From Meconema thalassinum (taxonomy: Eukaryota > Arthropoda > Insecta > Orthoptera > Tettigoniidae): 64,000 nt of DNA. Position numbers and translations under genes: made by a program. Shown here one piece after another: positions 34,195 to 45,736 of this stretch. The first letter of the stretch is position 1, and each line of letters begins with the position of its first letter. The notes beneath the pieces were generated by a model that searched no databases, was not told the origin of the DNA, and saw only the letters and a list, made by a program, of their open reading frames with translations. The DNA lies in contig OX336389.2 of NCBI GenBank assembly GCA_946902985.2, positions 786,904,979 through 786,968,978 on the forward strand, read 5' to 3'.

Positions 34195-35626
34195 AAGAAG
34201 TTCCGTGACGAACTAAAGAGCCTACTTTTCTTAAAATTTAAGATTCATGCCATTGATTAATCTATACGGATCTAACTAGAATAATGACGAAATTAGGTTG
34301 CTAATATCGAAATTTCTAATTAGTTCGAAATACTGTATACCTGGCATAATGTAGCCTAATAGAGCACTACAGTTGGCAGCCCTGGTGACTGAATATATTC
34401 TTAGTTCCATCTCTTAAGGTACCGTACAGAATACAAAATTTGGTTGAAGTCCAATGAATAGCATGGACGTTACATGCAGTTAAACATTGGATCTAACTGC
34501 GCGCGTAAAATCATGTTGGCAACAATGTTATGCATGTAATGGTCAGAAATAATCTGAAATAATATGATCTATTGTTGTGCCAATTTTGAATGAAATCCAT
34601 TAGTTAGTATAGAAGTTACATGCATTTTAAAATTGGACCTATCAGCAGGCTTAGAATCATGTTGGCAGCACTGACGTATATTAGTTACTCCAAATTCATC
34701 TAGAATGCCAGGTACTATACGTGTGCAAAGTTAAGAGCTATTGGCTTGCATACTTTCTGATATATTGATATTAGGGTAACAAAAAAAAAAGACAGCACAT
34801 ATTAACAGTTGGCAGCCCTGCTTGCTCTTAAGAATACGCATAGTCATATCTGTTATGGTACACATAGCACATACGAAATTTGGTTGAAATCCAAATGATA
34901 GTATGGAAGTTACATGTATTTAAAGTTGGACCTCTCAGCAGGCTTAGAATCATGTTGGTAGCACTGAGGTATATATGCTACTCCAAATTAATATAGAATG
35001 TCAGGTACTATACGTGTGCATAGTTTAAAGCTGTCGGCTTGCATACTTTCTGAAATATTGGTATTTTGGACAAAACAAATTAAGAGCATTCATTAACAGA
35101 TGGCAGCCCTGGTGGGTCTTAAGAATACGCTCAGTCATATCTGGTTATGTACACATACAATATACGAAATTTGGTTGAATTCCAATTGATAGTGTAGAAG
35201 TTATATGCATTTACAAATTGGACCTATCAGCAGGCTTATAATCATTTTGGCAACACTACCATGTATGGCCTCCTGGAAATTAAACTGCAATATTATTATC
35301 TATACGTGTGCCAATTTTGAAATAGCTCCCATTCATAACTTCCAAGATATCCAACATGGAGCTCAAATTTCAATTACGATTTTTTAGCAGTTGGTAGCAC
35401 TGACATAATTTTCAAATATGGCCGTGAGATATTCAGGTATAGATATTTACTCCTACCAAATTTTGTTTCGATTGCTCCAGCCGTTTAGGAGTTGATAGGG
35501 GGGGGGGGACACACACAGCCAGCCAGCCAGCCAGACAGACAGACAGACAGACAGACACACACACACATTTGCCCGATCTCATAAGACTACTTTTTCCTCA
35601 TTTTTGCAAATGTGAAAAGTAGGCTA
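34195..35626 (+). mobile_element. HLE-4: complete Helitron-like element, uninterrupted sister of HLE-2
   Basis: The 5' palindrome AGTTCCGTGACGAACT (34199-34214; one change from HLE-2) is followed by AGCCTACTTTTC. Internal units of about 295 bp, a G-run (GATAGGGGGGGGGG), a CAGC/CAGA/CACA tract and a 3' hairpin (AGACTACTTTTT against GAAAAGTAGGCT) come in the same order as in HLE-2. It holds the empty site (TCAGCAGGCTTATAAT) corresponding to the SINE insertion of HLE-2. Confidence 0.88.
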
Positions 35627-37879
35627 AAAAATAATGCAGTGGACTTTCCCTGATGTCGGCCTTAATATATTGGAGAATCCATCTACCGCTATCTTATTTT
35701 ATCGTGATACTCTCTGGAATATGTTTAATTTTTCCATGAATACAATAGCAAAGCGCCCTCTGGAAGAACGTAGACCTCCAATGAAGGGACAGGAATCGCA
35801 CCACGTTGCTACTCGTTATCGCGGTAATAGTGGTAGACCCCGATTACTAAGTCAGAATTCGATGTGTGTTACCTAAAGGAAGGTTTCTTGACTGTTCTTG
35901 TTACCCACATCCGTAAGTTGTCTTCCGTTTACTCTAGGTATCAAGAGAAATGAATGCTAGCAATAACTTTAAACCCCTCCCTCCCAAATGTTTCCGTGCT
36001 AACGAATGCCGTGCTTTACCGCCCAGCATGGAAATCTTCCTTCCAGAGCTAGGGCCAGCCAGTGCGCACGTTTGTTCTCGCTACCCACTTGTTGCCTGAC
36101 ATTAATTTAGGAAGGCGGTCAATGAATACAAGGAGGTATTGAAGGAGGTAAATGCCCATTAATAATGTATTATGTAAATTGCGAAATAAATGAGGGTCAG
36201 TAACTATCTTCATAACTGAGGAATGGTCTTTAAATTCCATTACACAAATTGAATAAATTACAATTTCAATTATCAGCGTGAACTTCCACCCCAAACAGCA
36301 ACTGTTGACTGTTTTAAGACGCCAGCAACAAAATTTATGGCTACTCATCGTAACATCACCGCAAGACTTTCCCTCAACACATCCTCTTCAGGCCGCCATA
36401 GAAATTCAACCACGGATTCATAATGCATTGAATCTAAGAAATGAACGACGCTTACATGCTCTTCCTTTTGGATCATACGTGTAATTGAAATAGGAATTCG
36501 TCTTCAAAACCCAAGATAGTGGGATTGGTTCTTGCTCAGCCTGGTGGCTTTAAAGGTTGCTTTAATGTTAAGGGTATTTACATGTGACCAGCTCCCTTCA
36601 GGTGATATACGGTCACGTTAAAGATTTCCTCCATGGACGAGATTGTGTCACCGTGGCGTCTTTAAAACGTTAAAACCCAACAAAAAATTATGTAACTGAA
36701 ATACGGGTTTTCTTTCAACTGAGGATAGAAGACACCCTTCTGGGGTAAGCTGGTAACATTTTTGTCATTGATATAAATTTTAAATTATTAAAATCATATG
36801 TCTTAGCTGAATTGTAGAATGGCCTTTTATGTCTTCTGTTTCAAGAGTGTCAAGCAGGCAGCAAGGTTTCCCATCACTGCGACTTTTTCAATGTGCGTAT
36901 GTACTGCCAGGTGGTATACAAGTTCATCAAAGAAAGTTGAAGCCCTCTGAGATACCGGCTGGAGTGAATCTCCTTCCCGAAACCACTCGTTGCTTTTGTC
37001 ATATGGATTGCACCAAATAGCTTAAAATCATGGAACGATTTTTGCTGATTTTTTTTTCTCAAAACTGCTTAATTCTTCCACCGCATTGGTTTATTTCATA
37101 CAGGGATAATTGGATGAAAGACATTAATTACTATGTTTTTTATTAGGTCACTTGGACATCACGCAGGCAGGCAGAGTGGGGGAATGGTACGTGCTGGTTG
37201 AGCCATTCTCGTAACGAAAACAACAACTACAATGGAACTTTAAATGTTTCTTTTCGTTTTTGGCTCTTGGAGTACAGTGTTCGAATTAAATTCAACTACA
37301 TTCTACAAAAGCACACTACACAGATGTTTTCAATGCTCTGTCCCTTACAACAACAGTCTCCGCTATCAACCACAAGAGTTATGGCTTGTGATCTTCATTT
37401 CCGATGTTGGGAGCAGGCAAAGAAGATGAGACTCTGAGACAAGCTCATACTGGACATTATCCCAAACTTGTAACATATGATGGTTAGGCCCTTATACTAG
37501 AATTCTTCTCTGATTTCATCATCTAATAGCTAAGTTTCGACATAGCAGGCAGGTGGAAATAGGGTTAAGTCAAATAGACCCTTCTCATAGTCAAACAGCT
37601 CATGTGAACATTTGTAAATATGCCCTATGTATGCAAATAAAATATATCAAAATATACAATATGTAATATAAATTTTACAATATGCTGAACGTGGTATGCA
37701 AGAAAGTATCATATATTTCATTAAAAATCCTACGAAATTAAAAGGCATTTATGATATTCCGAGACCTAGTTATAAGTATACACTCTAGTTCAGAAGCCAT
37801 ACCAGGATCCATACTTAAAGACCAGGGCATCCCAAGCCTATAAATGAAAACAACAACGTTTTTATCTTTCGTAAACATC
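35627..37879. other. No recognised gene; possible diverged SINE at 36540-36690
   Basis: A GTCACGTTAAAGATTTCCTC block, then GTGGCGTCTTTAAAACG, at 36612-36670 resembles the SINE at 24741-25000 but is strongly diverged. The rest is unrecognised. Confidence 0.45.
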
Positions 37880-38285
37880 TCATAATAGGGAAATGAAGAT
37901 TTCTCTCATTCATGCATTCGGTCGTTCCCATTATTGGTATTCCCAAAGCTGTTACCAAAATTCTGAATTAACAGTAACAAAAATGTCAGGAATAGAGATT
38001 TCTTTCATTCATTAATTCGGTCGTTCCCATTATTAGTATTTCCAAGGCCGTTACCAAATTGAGAATGAACAGCAGCTAACAATGTCAGGAATCAGGAATT
38101 CATTCATCTATAAATTCGATTGTTCCCATTACTGGTATTCCCAAACCTGTTCCGAAAATTCAGAATGAAGAACAGGAACTAAAAAATGAAGGAATCAGGA
38201 ATTCATTCATTTATACATTTGGTCGTTTCCATTACTAGTATTCCCAAAGCCGTTACCAGAATTTAGAATGAAGACCAACAGCTAA
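37880..38285. repeat. Four diverged tandem units of about 100 bp
   Basis: The block TCGTTCCCATTATTGGTATT, followed by CCCAAAGC and GTTACCAAAATT, recurs at about 37922, 38021, 38120 and 38222. Units also share ATTCATTCAT and AATGTCAGGAAT. Not coding. Confidence 0.85.
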
Positions 38286-38625
38286 ATACAGTAAACAACA
38301 TCCCGGGCTTTGATGTTATGAAAGCGTAAACAACTGCTCTCATCATCTGGGAAAGATAGTTATCAAAGAAAGCAGTTAAGCTCTCAGAGAAAATTTATGC
38401 ATTAGGTGTAACTCCGGTCTAGTTCATTCACACCCACATCTCCACTGGTGCATTTTGTGTTACCACCTACAACTAGAAAGAAGACCACCCAGACGTCTTC
38501 ACAATCCGTGGGACTACAGCTCCACTAGGAAATGAAATATGTATCGTAGATATATTGACCAGCGGAAGGAATATAAAAGCAGTCTTAACTCACGCTCCCT
38601 CCGTTTCCCCCTCCTGCCTCCCCAA

Positions 38626-38689
<64 letters not shown>

Positions 38690-38690
38690 C
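38626..38690. repeat. (CT)n microsatellite
   Basis: About 60 bases of uninterrupted CT dinucleotides followed by CCTTCCTTCCTT. Ser-Leu repeats in plus-strand frames are artefacts of it. Confidence 0.97.
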
Positions 38691-38816
38691 TTCCTTCCTT
38701 CCTTCATTCCCCCAGCCAGTTCACCTTTCAGAAAGAGTCGAGACTGAATTACGACACAAAATCATTCTCACTAGAGCTGAAATCACAGAGCACTTAAATT
38801 ACTTTATGCTCTAATC

Positions 38817-39654
38817 ATGAACTTCAGAGTCTACAGTGGGCGAGAATAAAGATTTGCCAAAGTCACGAACTTCGTAGTCTACAGTGGGCGAGAATAAAGA
38901 TATGCCACAGTCATGAACTTCATAGTCTACAGTAGGCGAGAATAAAGATTTGCCACAGCTATGAACGTCAAAGTCTACAGTGGGCGAGAATAAAGATATG
39001 CCACAGTCATGGACTTCACAGTCTACAGTGGGCGAGAATAACGCTATGACATAGTCATGAAATTCAAAGTCTACAGTGGGCGAGAATGAAGATATGCCAC
39101 AGTCATAAACTTCATAGTCTACAATGGGCGAGAATAAAGATATGCCACAGTCATGAACTTCAAAGTCTACAGTGGGCGAGAATAAAGGTATGCCACAATC
39201 ATGATCTTCAAAGTCTACAGTGGGCGAGAATAAAGATATGCCACAGTCATGAACTTCAAAGTCTACAGTGGGCGAGAATAAAGGTATGCCACAGTCATGA
39301 ACTTCAAAGTCTACAGTGGGCGAGAATAAAGATATGCCACAATCATGAGCTTAATAAACTACAGTGGGCGAGAATAAAGATATGCCGCAGTCATAAACTT
39401 CAAAGTCTACAGTGGGCGAGAATGAAGGTTTGCCACAGTCATGAACTTCATAGTCTACAGTGGGCGAGAATAAAGGTATGCCACAGTTATGAACTTCATA
39501 GACTACAGTCGGCGAGAATAAAGCTATGCCACAGTCATGAACTTCATACTCTACAGTGGGCAAGAATAAAGATATGCCACTGTCATGAACTTCATAGACT
39601 ACAGAGGGCGTGAATAAAGTTTTGCCACAGTCATGAACTTCAGAGTCTACAGTG
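38817..39654. repeat. 48 bp minisatellite, about 17 copies
   Basis: The unit contains AACTTCAAAGTCTACAGTGG, then GCGAGAATAAAGATATGCC and ACAGTCATG, and is 48 bases long. Because 48 is a multiple of three and the unit lacks stops in one frame on each strand, long apparent proteins result: 175 codons on plus (39086-39613) and 106 on minus (39671-39351), both built of 16-residue repeats. No start context, splice sites or signal suggest expression. Units differ by a few substitutions, with a rather even spread. Confidence 0.93.
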
Positions 39655-40969
39655 CCCCTCACAAAACACAAGTAAACTTAAGAAATGTATATACCTACTG
39701 TATATTACGAAATGTTTATTGTTATAGGCCCGGGGATAGTGTTCACAATTAAATGTCCCTATAGAGAAGCAGTCCTCAAAATCTGGCCAAAATTGGTGAG
39801 TATCGCTAAGATGCTCCCCTCCCCGACGTGTTAGAACAGGGCACTGCAAATGTAGCTAATGAGTTTTATATTCAAAATTAAACACACACTCGTAAGTGCC
39901 CAAGACCAATTACACAGATCTGCGAAAAAAAAACGTGTTAATTTTTATGGTGATTCGTATGGTATTTATTGTGCTGAATACAGAAAGAATAGTGAAAAAA
40001 TTCCATCACCCCTTGTTTACTCTCAAATCACACCTTTTTTTTACTTTCTTTGTAAACATACGTACTAATTATAACGAAGATATCAAGGACGCTGGGACGA
40101 TAACATGATGGTTGACTACTGTTGGATGTTAAAAAGAGAAAATCCTCAACTCCACAGCAGGAAAAGTACAAAAAGAAATTTTGCAGGAAAAAGGAAACGT
40201 TACTACAAAGACTTGCAATAGTGTTGTAATAAAGCCCTATCAACTTTCCTTACGCCATGTTTAAGATTAGCCTATGTTTAATGCGGTTAAATAACATTAT
40301 ACATAAATAATTTTGATATAAAAATGGACTTTTTAGAATTTTCCCTAAAACATTTATCTCATTTTGTAGACAAACCTTTCCTGATAGAAAAAAAACAATA
40401 TAATTTCTGAAATCAGCGCCAAAAACTAGCCTACATAAAAATCAGTTATCAAAACTAAAACAGTTATTTTTTCTTTTTCAGATCTGTGTTATTTACCAGT
40501 AGGCTATTAAATTACTCTGTACTGTATACCAAACTTCTTTTAATACACTCCTTCAAACTTGAAAATTATATTTTCTGTATTGCAAACGAAATATTTTCAC
40601 ATACAGTATGTTTTTGTGATGATCTGACCAATGAGTGTGCCAAATTTCATGATGATCGAGGGGCTCCCTTGTTACGTAGGCTACAGAGCAAATGTCAATA
40701 TGTCTCAAGCAACTTCTTACTGCCCTGTATCCTGTTCTGGGCAGAAAAGTACCATGTTCATAATGAGTGCAACAAAACTGAGTCATGATCAAAGCAGCTC
40801 CGAAGAGCCCTTGCAGTCTAGCCTATCAGAGTGGAGAGTGAGAATTAAGACCAACAGGCAATATGTCCGTGACTGAGCATAATGAGTCTTCCATCAACAC
40901 AGGAGAAGACACGTGTGAGTTATGATCCCTTCTCCCAGCGTCACTGTGTTTCACAATAGCAAAGACACT
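39655..40969. other. No recognised feature
   Basis: AT-rich; short open frames only. Confidence 0.5.
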
Positions 40970-41340
40970 TCAATAATAATAATAATAATAGTAATAATAA
41001 TAATACAAATAATACCCAGCAGCGTAATGAAGTCCGTTAAGAAAAGTTCCACGACTGCTGTAAGGAGCGCGGAGTTCGGAAATCCGAGGTTCGAATACCA
41101 GTTTTGATAGTGGGCTACCTGACCGAGGCTTCCATCAGCGTCTTCCACACTCGTACCAGACAAACGCTACGTTGGTACCTTGCGTCAAGTCTCGGGGCAC
41201 CTAATCCAATCCAAGACCCTAGAAATTACAGTAACCCATACTGCTGCAGTCACCACTGAAATCAGAAAAAAAATAACACATACCCAAGAACACAGGACTG
41301 ATGACTAAAATGCCATAAGCCCCTGAAATAAATTAGCAAC
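40970..41340 (+). mobile_element. (AAT)n followed by a probable diverged SINE
   Basis: (AATAAT)n at 40972-41010 precedes a stretch with a tRNA-like B box (GAGGTTCGAATACC at about 41088) and a tail GGACTGATGACTAAAATGCC at 41285, which matches the tail module of the SINE family at 18580-18870. Limits approximate. Confidence 0.45.
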
Positions 41341-41499
41341 CAAACTCAACTTACGGCGACTTTAGAAAGTTCGGGAAGACATATCACGTCGTCTTCCTGA
41401 AGGGATAACTCTTTGTGGCCATGTGAAGCTTGTCTCCAAGAAAGCGCATCATCCATACTTGGCGTGTTTCATTAAGAGGTTTGGCAATCGTAGCCATCA

Positions 41500-41730
41500 G
41501 CCCCTATTACATGGGTGCAAGTATGCAATCTGAATTATAACCTGTGTTATTGTGCTCTCTGTACTTTAGTATGTGTTTGTAATAATTTGATGCTAATTTA
41601 TTTTAGGGACTTGAGACCTATTGGTTATTGGCCCCGTATACTTGGGTGCATGTTTAACCTGTCTGATAACCTGTGTTTCTGTGATGACTGTAGCAGTGTG
41701 TGTAGTAGGGACAGGGATGGTATACTGTAG
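41500..41730 (-). mobile_element. Two adjacent SINE tail modules, minus strand
   Basis: At 41636-41720 the sequence GTCTGATAACCTGTGTTTCT, then GTGATGACTGTAGCAGTGTG, is the inverse of the tail module ACACACTA, then CACAATAACACAGGTTATCA. A more diverged one is at 41510-41585. Similar modules occur at 51290, 51430 and 59750. Confidence 0.6.
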
Positions 41731-43734
41731 TTGCCCCGGGACTGGAAATAAGCTACTCTCCCGGTATTTGCTGCAGTGGAGTGTGGAAAAAAACAGAGGA
41801 AGAAACACATTCAGCATAGCTGCTGTCAGCACTGAGTTTAGAAGCTCCAATATCTGGACTTGATGCAGCTCTCCGTCTTGGTCGTGTTGCGCAATTCAAC
41901 GCGCACAGCTACGCTGCCAGGTGTTTGTAACAGGGGCTAGGATTCGGAAGGAAGGGCTTCCCCGTTGCATAGACGATTAGACGTTAGTTTTTCTCCGCTG
42001 CATTTGAAGTTCAGTCTGTCGCTGGATGTGAAAATTTTGCTGGGCAAATTGGAAGTGAGACAAGTCTTCCTCAAGATCTCTGGTTTCCTCCTAGTCAATG
42101 TTATCATAGTCATGCTTCATAACAATTCATTTATTGTCGTCCTGGAGGTGTATGAAGACCTCTTCAGCTGGCACGCTTCCATTCTTCCTTTCCTCGACCC
42201 GGCCCTTGATTGGAATCAGGAGACTAGACTTTTATTGCCAAGTCACACAGGCAGTCGAGGCCTTAAACTACATACCGTTCTAGGTATTTCTGGGATATAA
42301 GTAGAAAATGTCTTCTATGAGGACAAAGGGTGAAATTTGAACCCCGTTTTATTGTTCGTACCGATATTAAAACTCTTCATGACAGAATCGTAAATAGAAC
42401 CCTGCCGTCTTTTTGGAACGGTAACACAAGTACCGTGGTAGGATGAGTGATTTACTTGAAGAACTGTCGTTCAAAACCTAAAATTGTTGGATTCATATTG
42501 ACTCCGTCTGAATTTGTGTAGGGATGTTTAAAGATGATAGCTCGAATTGGTAGATTTAGAGGCAAGTCCAAAGACTCCTACTGGACAAAATTATGACACC
42601 CTGGCTTCTCTAGGAACCATTAGCAGTTAACGGGACTTTAAATACTTGTCATTATTATCCCATTACTGGTGCCACAATGCTATTTGAGCGTGTGAATAAG
42701 AATTTCCTCGTCTTGATATTACAATACTAATTACTACTTGAGGCGAAATTCCAATTGAGGTGACCAAAATAGTGATCATCACGATTATCCAAAACCCCTT
42801 GAATGTGCTACCAATTAAGAGACTTACAGTGAATTGCTCTCACAGGAGAGAATAGGAGTTGTCAGCTGATGCAATATGAGATCCTGAATACAATGAGCAA
42901 TGATCCCATTTTCCTCACCATCAGGTGATATGAAACCACATGCGTCAGTGTTGTCTAGTAGTTGTTTCAATGTAGGTTAATTCCCGGTCCGTTAATACGT
43001 TAATATATAGGCCTAATTAGGAATCTCACACATTTTCTTTATGGTCAAAGTCATCTAACTTAGAACCAATAAGAAGGAAGTTATTTATTGATCGAAGAAA
43101 ATTTATCGTTCGATGATTACGCCATCAACAAAGATGTATAATCACGCGACCGCCTAAATTCACGCTGCAATTTCTTCCTTTCTTTCTTTATTTATTTATT
43201 GCTTCGGCGATTACAAGAGGGGCAGATGACCTCGTAGTTCCTCCCCTTAAAACAACAATAACTAACTAACTAACTAACTATGATTACAAGACTGCCAATA
43301 CTGACAAAGCTTACCAAAGTTTTAAAAATTTAAGCAATATTTCTTTAAAAAACGGACGAAATATTTCAGAAGAAATGATTAAATCTAGTGAAAAAACAAA
43401 AACCAAAATATCAACCATATAGATCATGTCTCAATATTGCAATCGATCCCTTCAGAGCAGGTTTGGCGACTAGAAGAACGGTGGAGTTATGGATGGTCCA
43501 CGAAGAGAGATGGAATGCTGCCTCGGGCCGCAATCATGAGACCGATTACTTCAACATGTTGAATCTTATACATTGAGAGCCTTCTCTACAGAACGGAACT
43601 TAACATGCGGGGTATGACGGCCGGGGCACTCTGGCTAGCCACCTGTCGAGCAAGGCAGTGGCGCTAGCAGCAGCGTAGCGCCCAGCTAGTTCACCACATT
43701 TACACTTCTTTACGCATTTAATAATCATCATTAC
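41731..43734. other. No recognised gene; short repeat module at 43190-43285
   Basis: GGGGCAGATGACCTCGTAGT, then TCCTCCCCTTAAAACAACAA, at 43220-43260 is followed by (ACTA)n. The same module occurs inverted at 52205-52262 and 55035-55085. It looks like a common SINE tail of insect genomes. The rest is unrecognised. Confidence 0.5.
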
Positions 43735-43955
43735 TTACATGAATTTCAGAGTAGTTGCTGGAAATGCTGTCCTTCATTTTCCAAACACACGTTGCACCAA
43801 CATAGGAAGTTTTGCTTTACTTGCTGTAATTCATCCTGAGTGATATTTCGTAACAGTGCAACTAATTCGTTCTCGAGAGCCTCCAGAGTACTCGCATTGT
43901 ATCGGTATATTTTTTGTTTGAGATTCCCCCAGAAGTAAAAATCGCAGGGCGTTGA
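43735..43955 (-). pseudogene. mariner-like transposase C-terminal fragment
   Basis: One minus-strand frame runs STPCDFYFWGNLKQKIYRYN, then ASTLEALENELVALLRNITQ and DELQQVKQNFLCWCNVCLEN, ending in HFQQLL and a stop at about 43745. The PCDFYFWGNLK block with its catalytic Asp, and the helical tail after it, are characteristic of mariner/Tc1-superfamily transposases of insects. The frame is open across all 70 residues. Everything upstream of the third catalytic region is missing, so it is a 5'-truncated relic. No terminal repeat found to the left. Confidence 0.85.
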
Positions 43956-45736
43956 AACTTACGGACAGATTTTACTGGAAGACTTCTTGAGAACGTAAGT
44001 TTCCACTAGCAAAATTCTATGATTTGTTCCATACCTAACCATGTTCACGAGATAGCCTACATTACTTCACCACATGTCGTAACTACCTTAACTAAGGTAT
44101 CTTTCCAGCTCCGTGTGTAATAAATGCAATGCCAGCATTCAGGGCTTCCCGACGCGCTGTTGTGTAAGAGTAGATGATAGTCAACTGGCGCTGACTCAAC
44201 GCGCTTCGCCCGTCCCACGGTGCAGACGAAGCTCCGTTCTAAAGGGAAGGCTCTCACCTTATTTAGCCATGTAGTAGGGGACAGTTCGCTGATATATGAC
44301 CTGTTTCTCCAAAAGCACATCCTGCGTCTGCTATTCCATATTTACAGTCGGGTCGAGGGTAAGCAGTGGTAGAGATTGGTTTTAAGCAATGATTTCAATA
44401 CACCGTGTACTGCCTTGATCTGCAAACCTCTGGACCTCTTCGTGGGCGACAGAGAAGGTAGGGTTGATAACTCTCCCGAATGTCCCGCTATCTCTCATAT
44501 TTGACTTTCTCTCTTGACGAGTCTCTCGGCTAACATATCATATTTGCCCGCGCTTTGAAAGATTTTCTCACTTTTTTACGTAACCGCAAAGAGCGTAGAA
44601 AAACACAAAAGTTGATTTCGTTTTAAGCACACTAAGTAGTAATGCTCATACAGATAGAGTATTGTCTCTCATAAGTTATCAATTGACTTGTGATCAAAAT
44701 GGAAGCAATACAATTTTATGTAAATTTGAAGTAGCCTATCCGTGCAGAGAATTTTCACAATTTGTGAAAGACTTTGTTGTAAAAGCTTAGCATAAGTAGC
44801 CTATAATATATTATTTGTTGAGCTCTTCTTTAAATTGTTGCTTCATTATTCTCTAGAAATTTCTTCAAGAAAGACGTGGAAACGCAAACAGATCATACAA
44901 TACACAATCGTGTGGTGATAAAATCATAATAATACGTAGACTAATACACAGAATACAGTCTACATGGAGTGAGAATTATCAATGTTCTTCAGTTATTATT
45001 GCGTTATAATTATAAGTTATATTGTACGTTATTTGGCTATCGGTGGGAGGATTGCTGACCAAGGATGACGTCCCAAGGAAGAATAGACAGACGATATGCT
45101 AATGCTGCAATCATTCAAGATATGTTATAATACATTTATACTACTGATAGAAGCAAATGATCAATACTGGTTTACTTTACTATAGCCTATATTACATAAA
45201 TTATTCCTTTCTTGGTAGAACACTGGTAGCGATTACTCGGAACAAGTTACACTGCAACTGCCAGCTTCAATGTCTGTAAACATGGTGACCTTAAAATACG
45301 AGCAGTGAAAGTGAATGCATCCCGGATTCAACGCAATATAAACAGAATTAATATAAATCACCATGTTTCTGTGACGTTGGACAAGTGGTAAGGTTTCATC
45401 CTTGGTAACTTATTAGATGAAACGTGGACTATATTTCTCTAAGCTTTACTTATCGAATCTTACTCCCCCTACAGCAGTACTGAATGAGCAATGGACAATC
45501 AATTATTGGTCTCAAGGATGCAGGGACGATAACATCTACTTTATTTTGCAATCCAGACTGATACAAATACACACATTCTAAGTGGTTTGACAAAAACACA
45601 GGTTATCAGACAAATTCTACACATATCCAGGTTCATGGGGCTGACGACCACGATGTCCACGTCCCAGAATGGCAATCACCAATGTGTCACAAAAAGAAAA
45701 TGAACTGTGATAACTCAGAGAAGAAGCCGAAACTAA
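43956..45736. other. No recognised gene; SINE tail module at 45560-45700
   Basis: AACACAGGTTATCAGACAAA, then GGGGCTGACGACCACGATGT, at 45594-45660 is the tail module of the SINE family seen at 18580. The rest holds nothing that I can name. Confidence 0.5.

Noticed and set aside
39086..39613. A 175-residue protein with 16-residue repeats
   Set aside because: It is a by-product of a 48 bp minisatellite whose period is a multiple of three; the opposite strand is open as well.
38817..39654. CRISPR-like array
   Set aside because: The 48 bp units are contiguous without unique spacers, and the surrounding DNA is eukaryotic.
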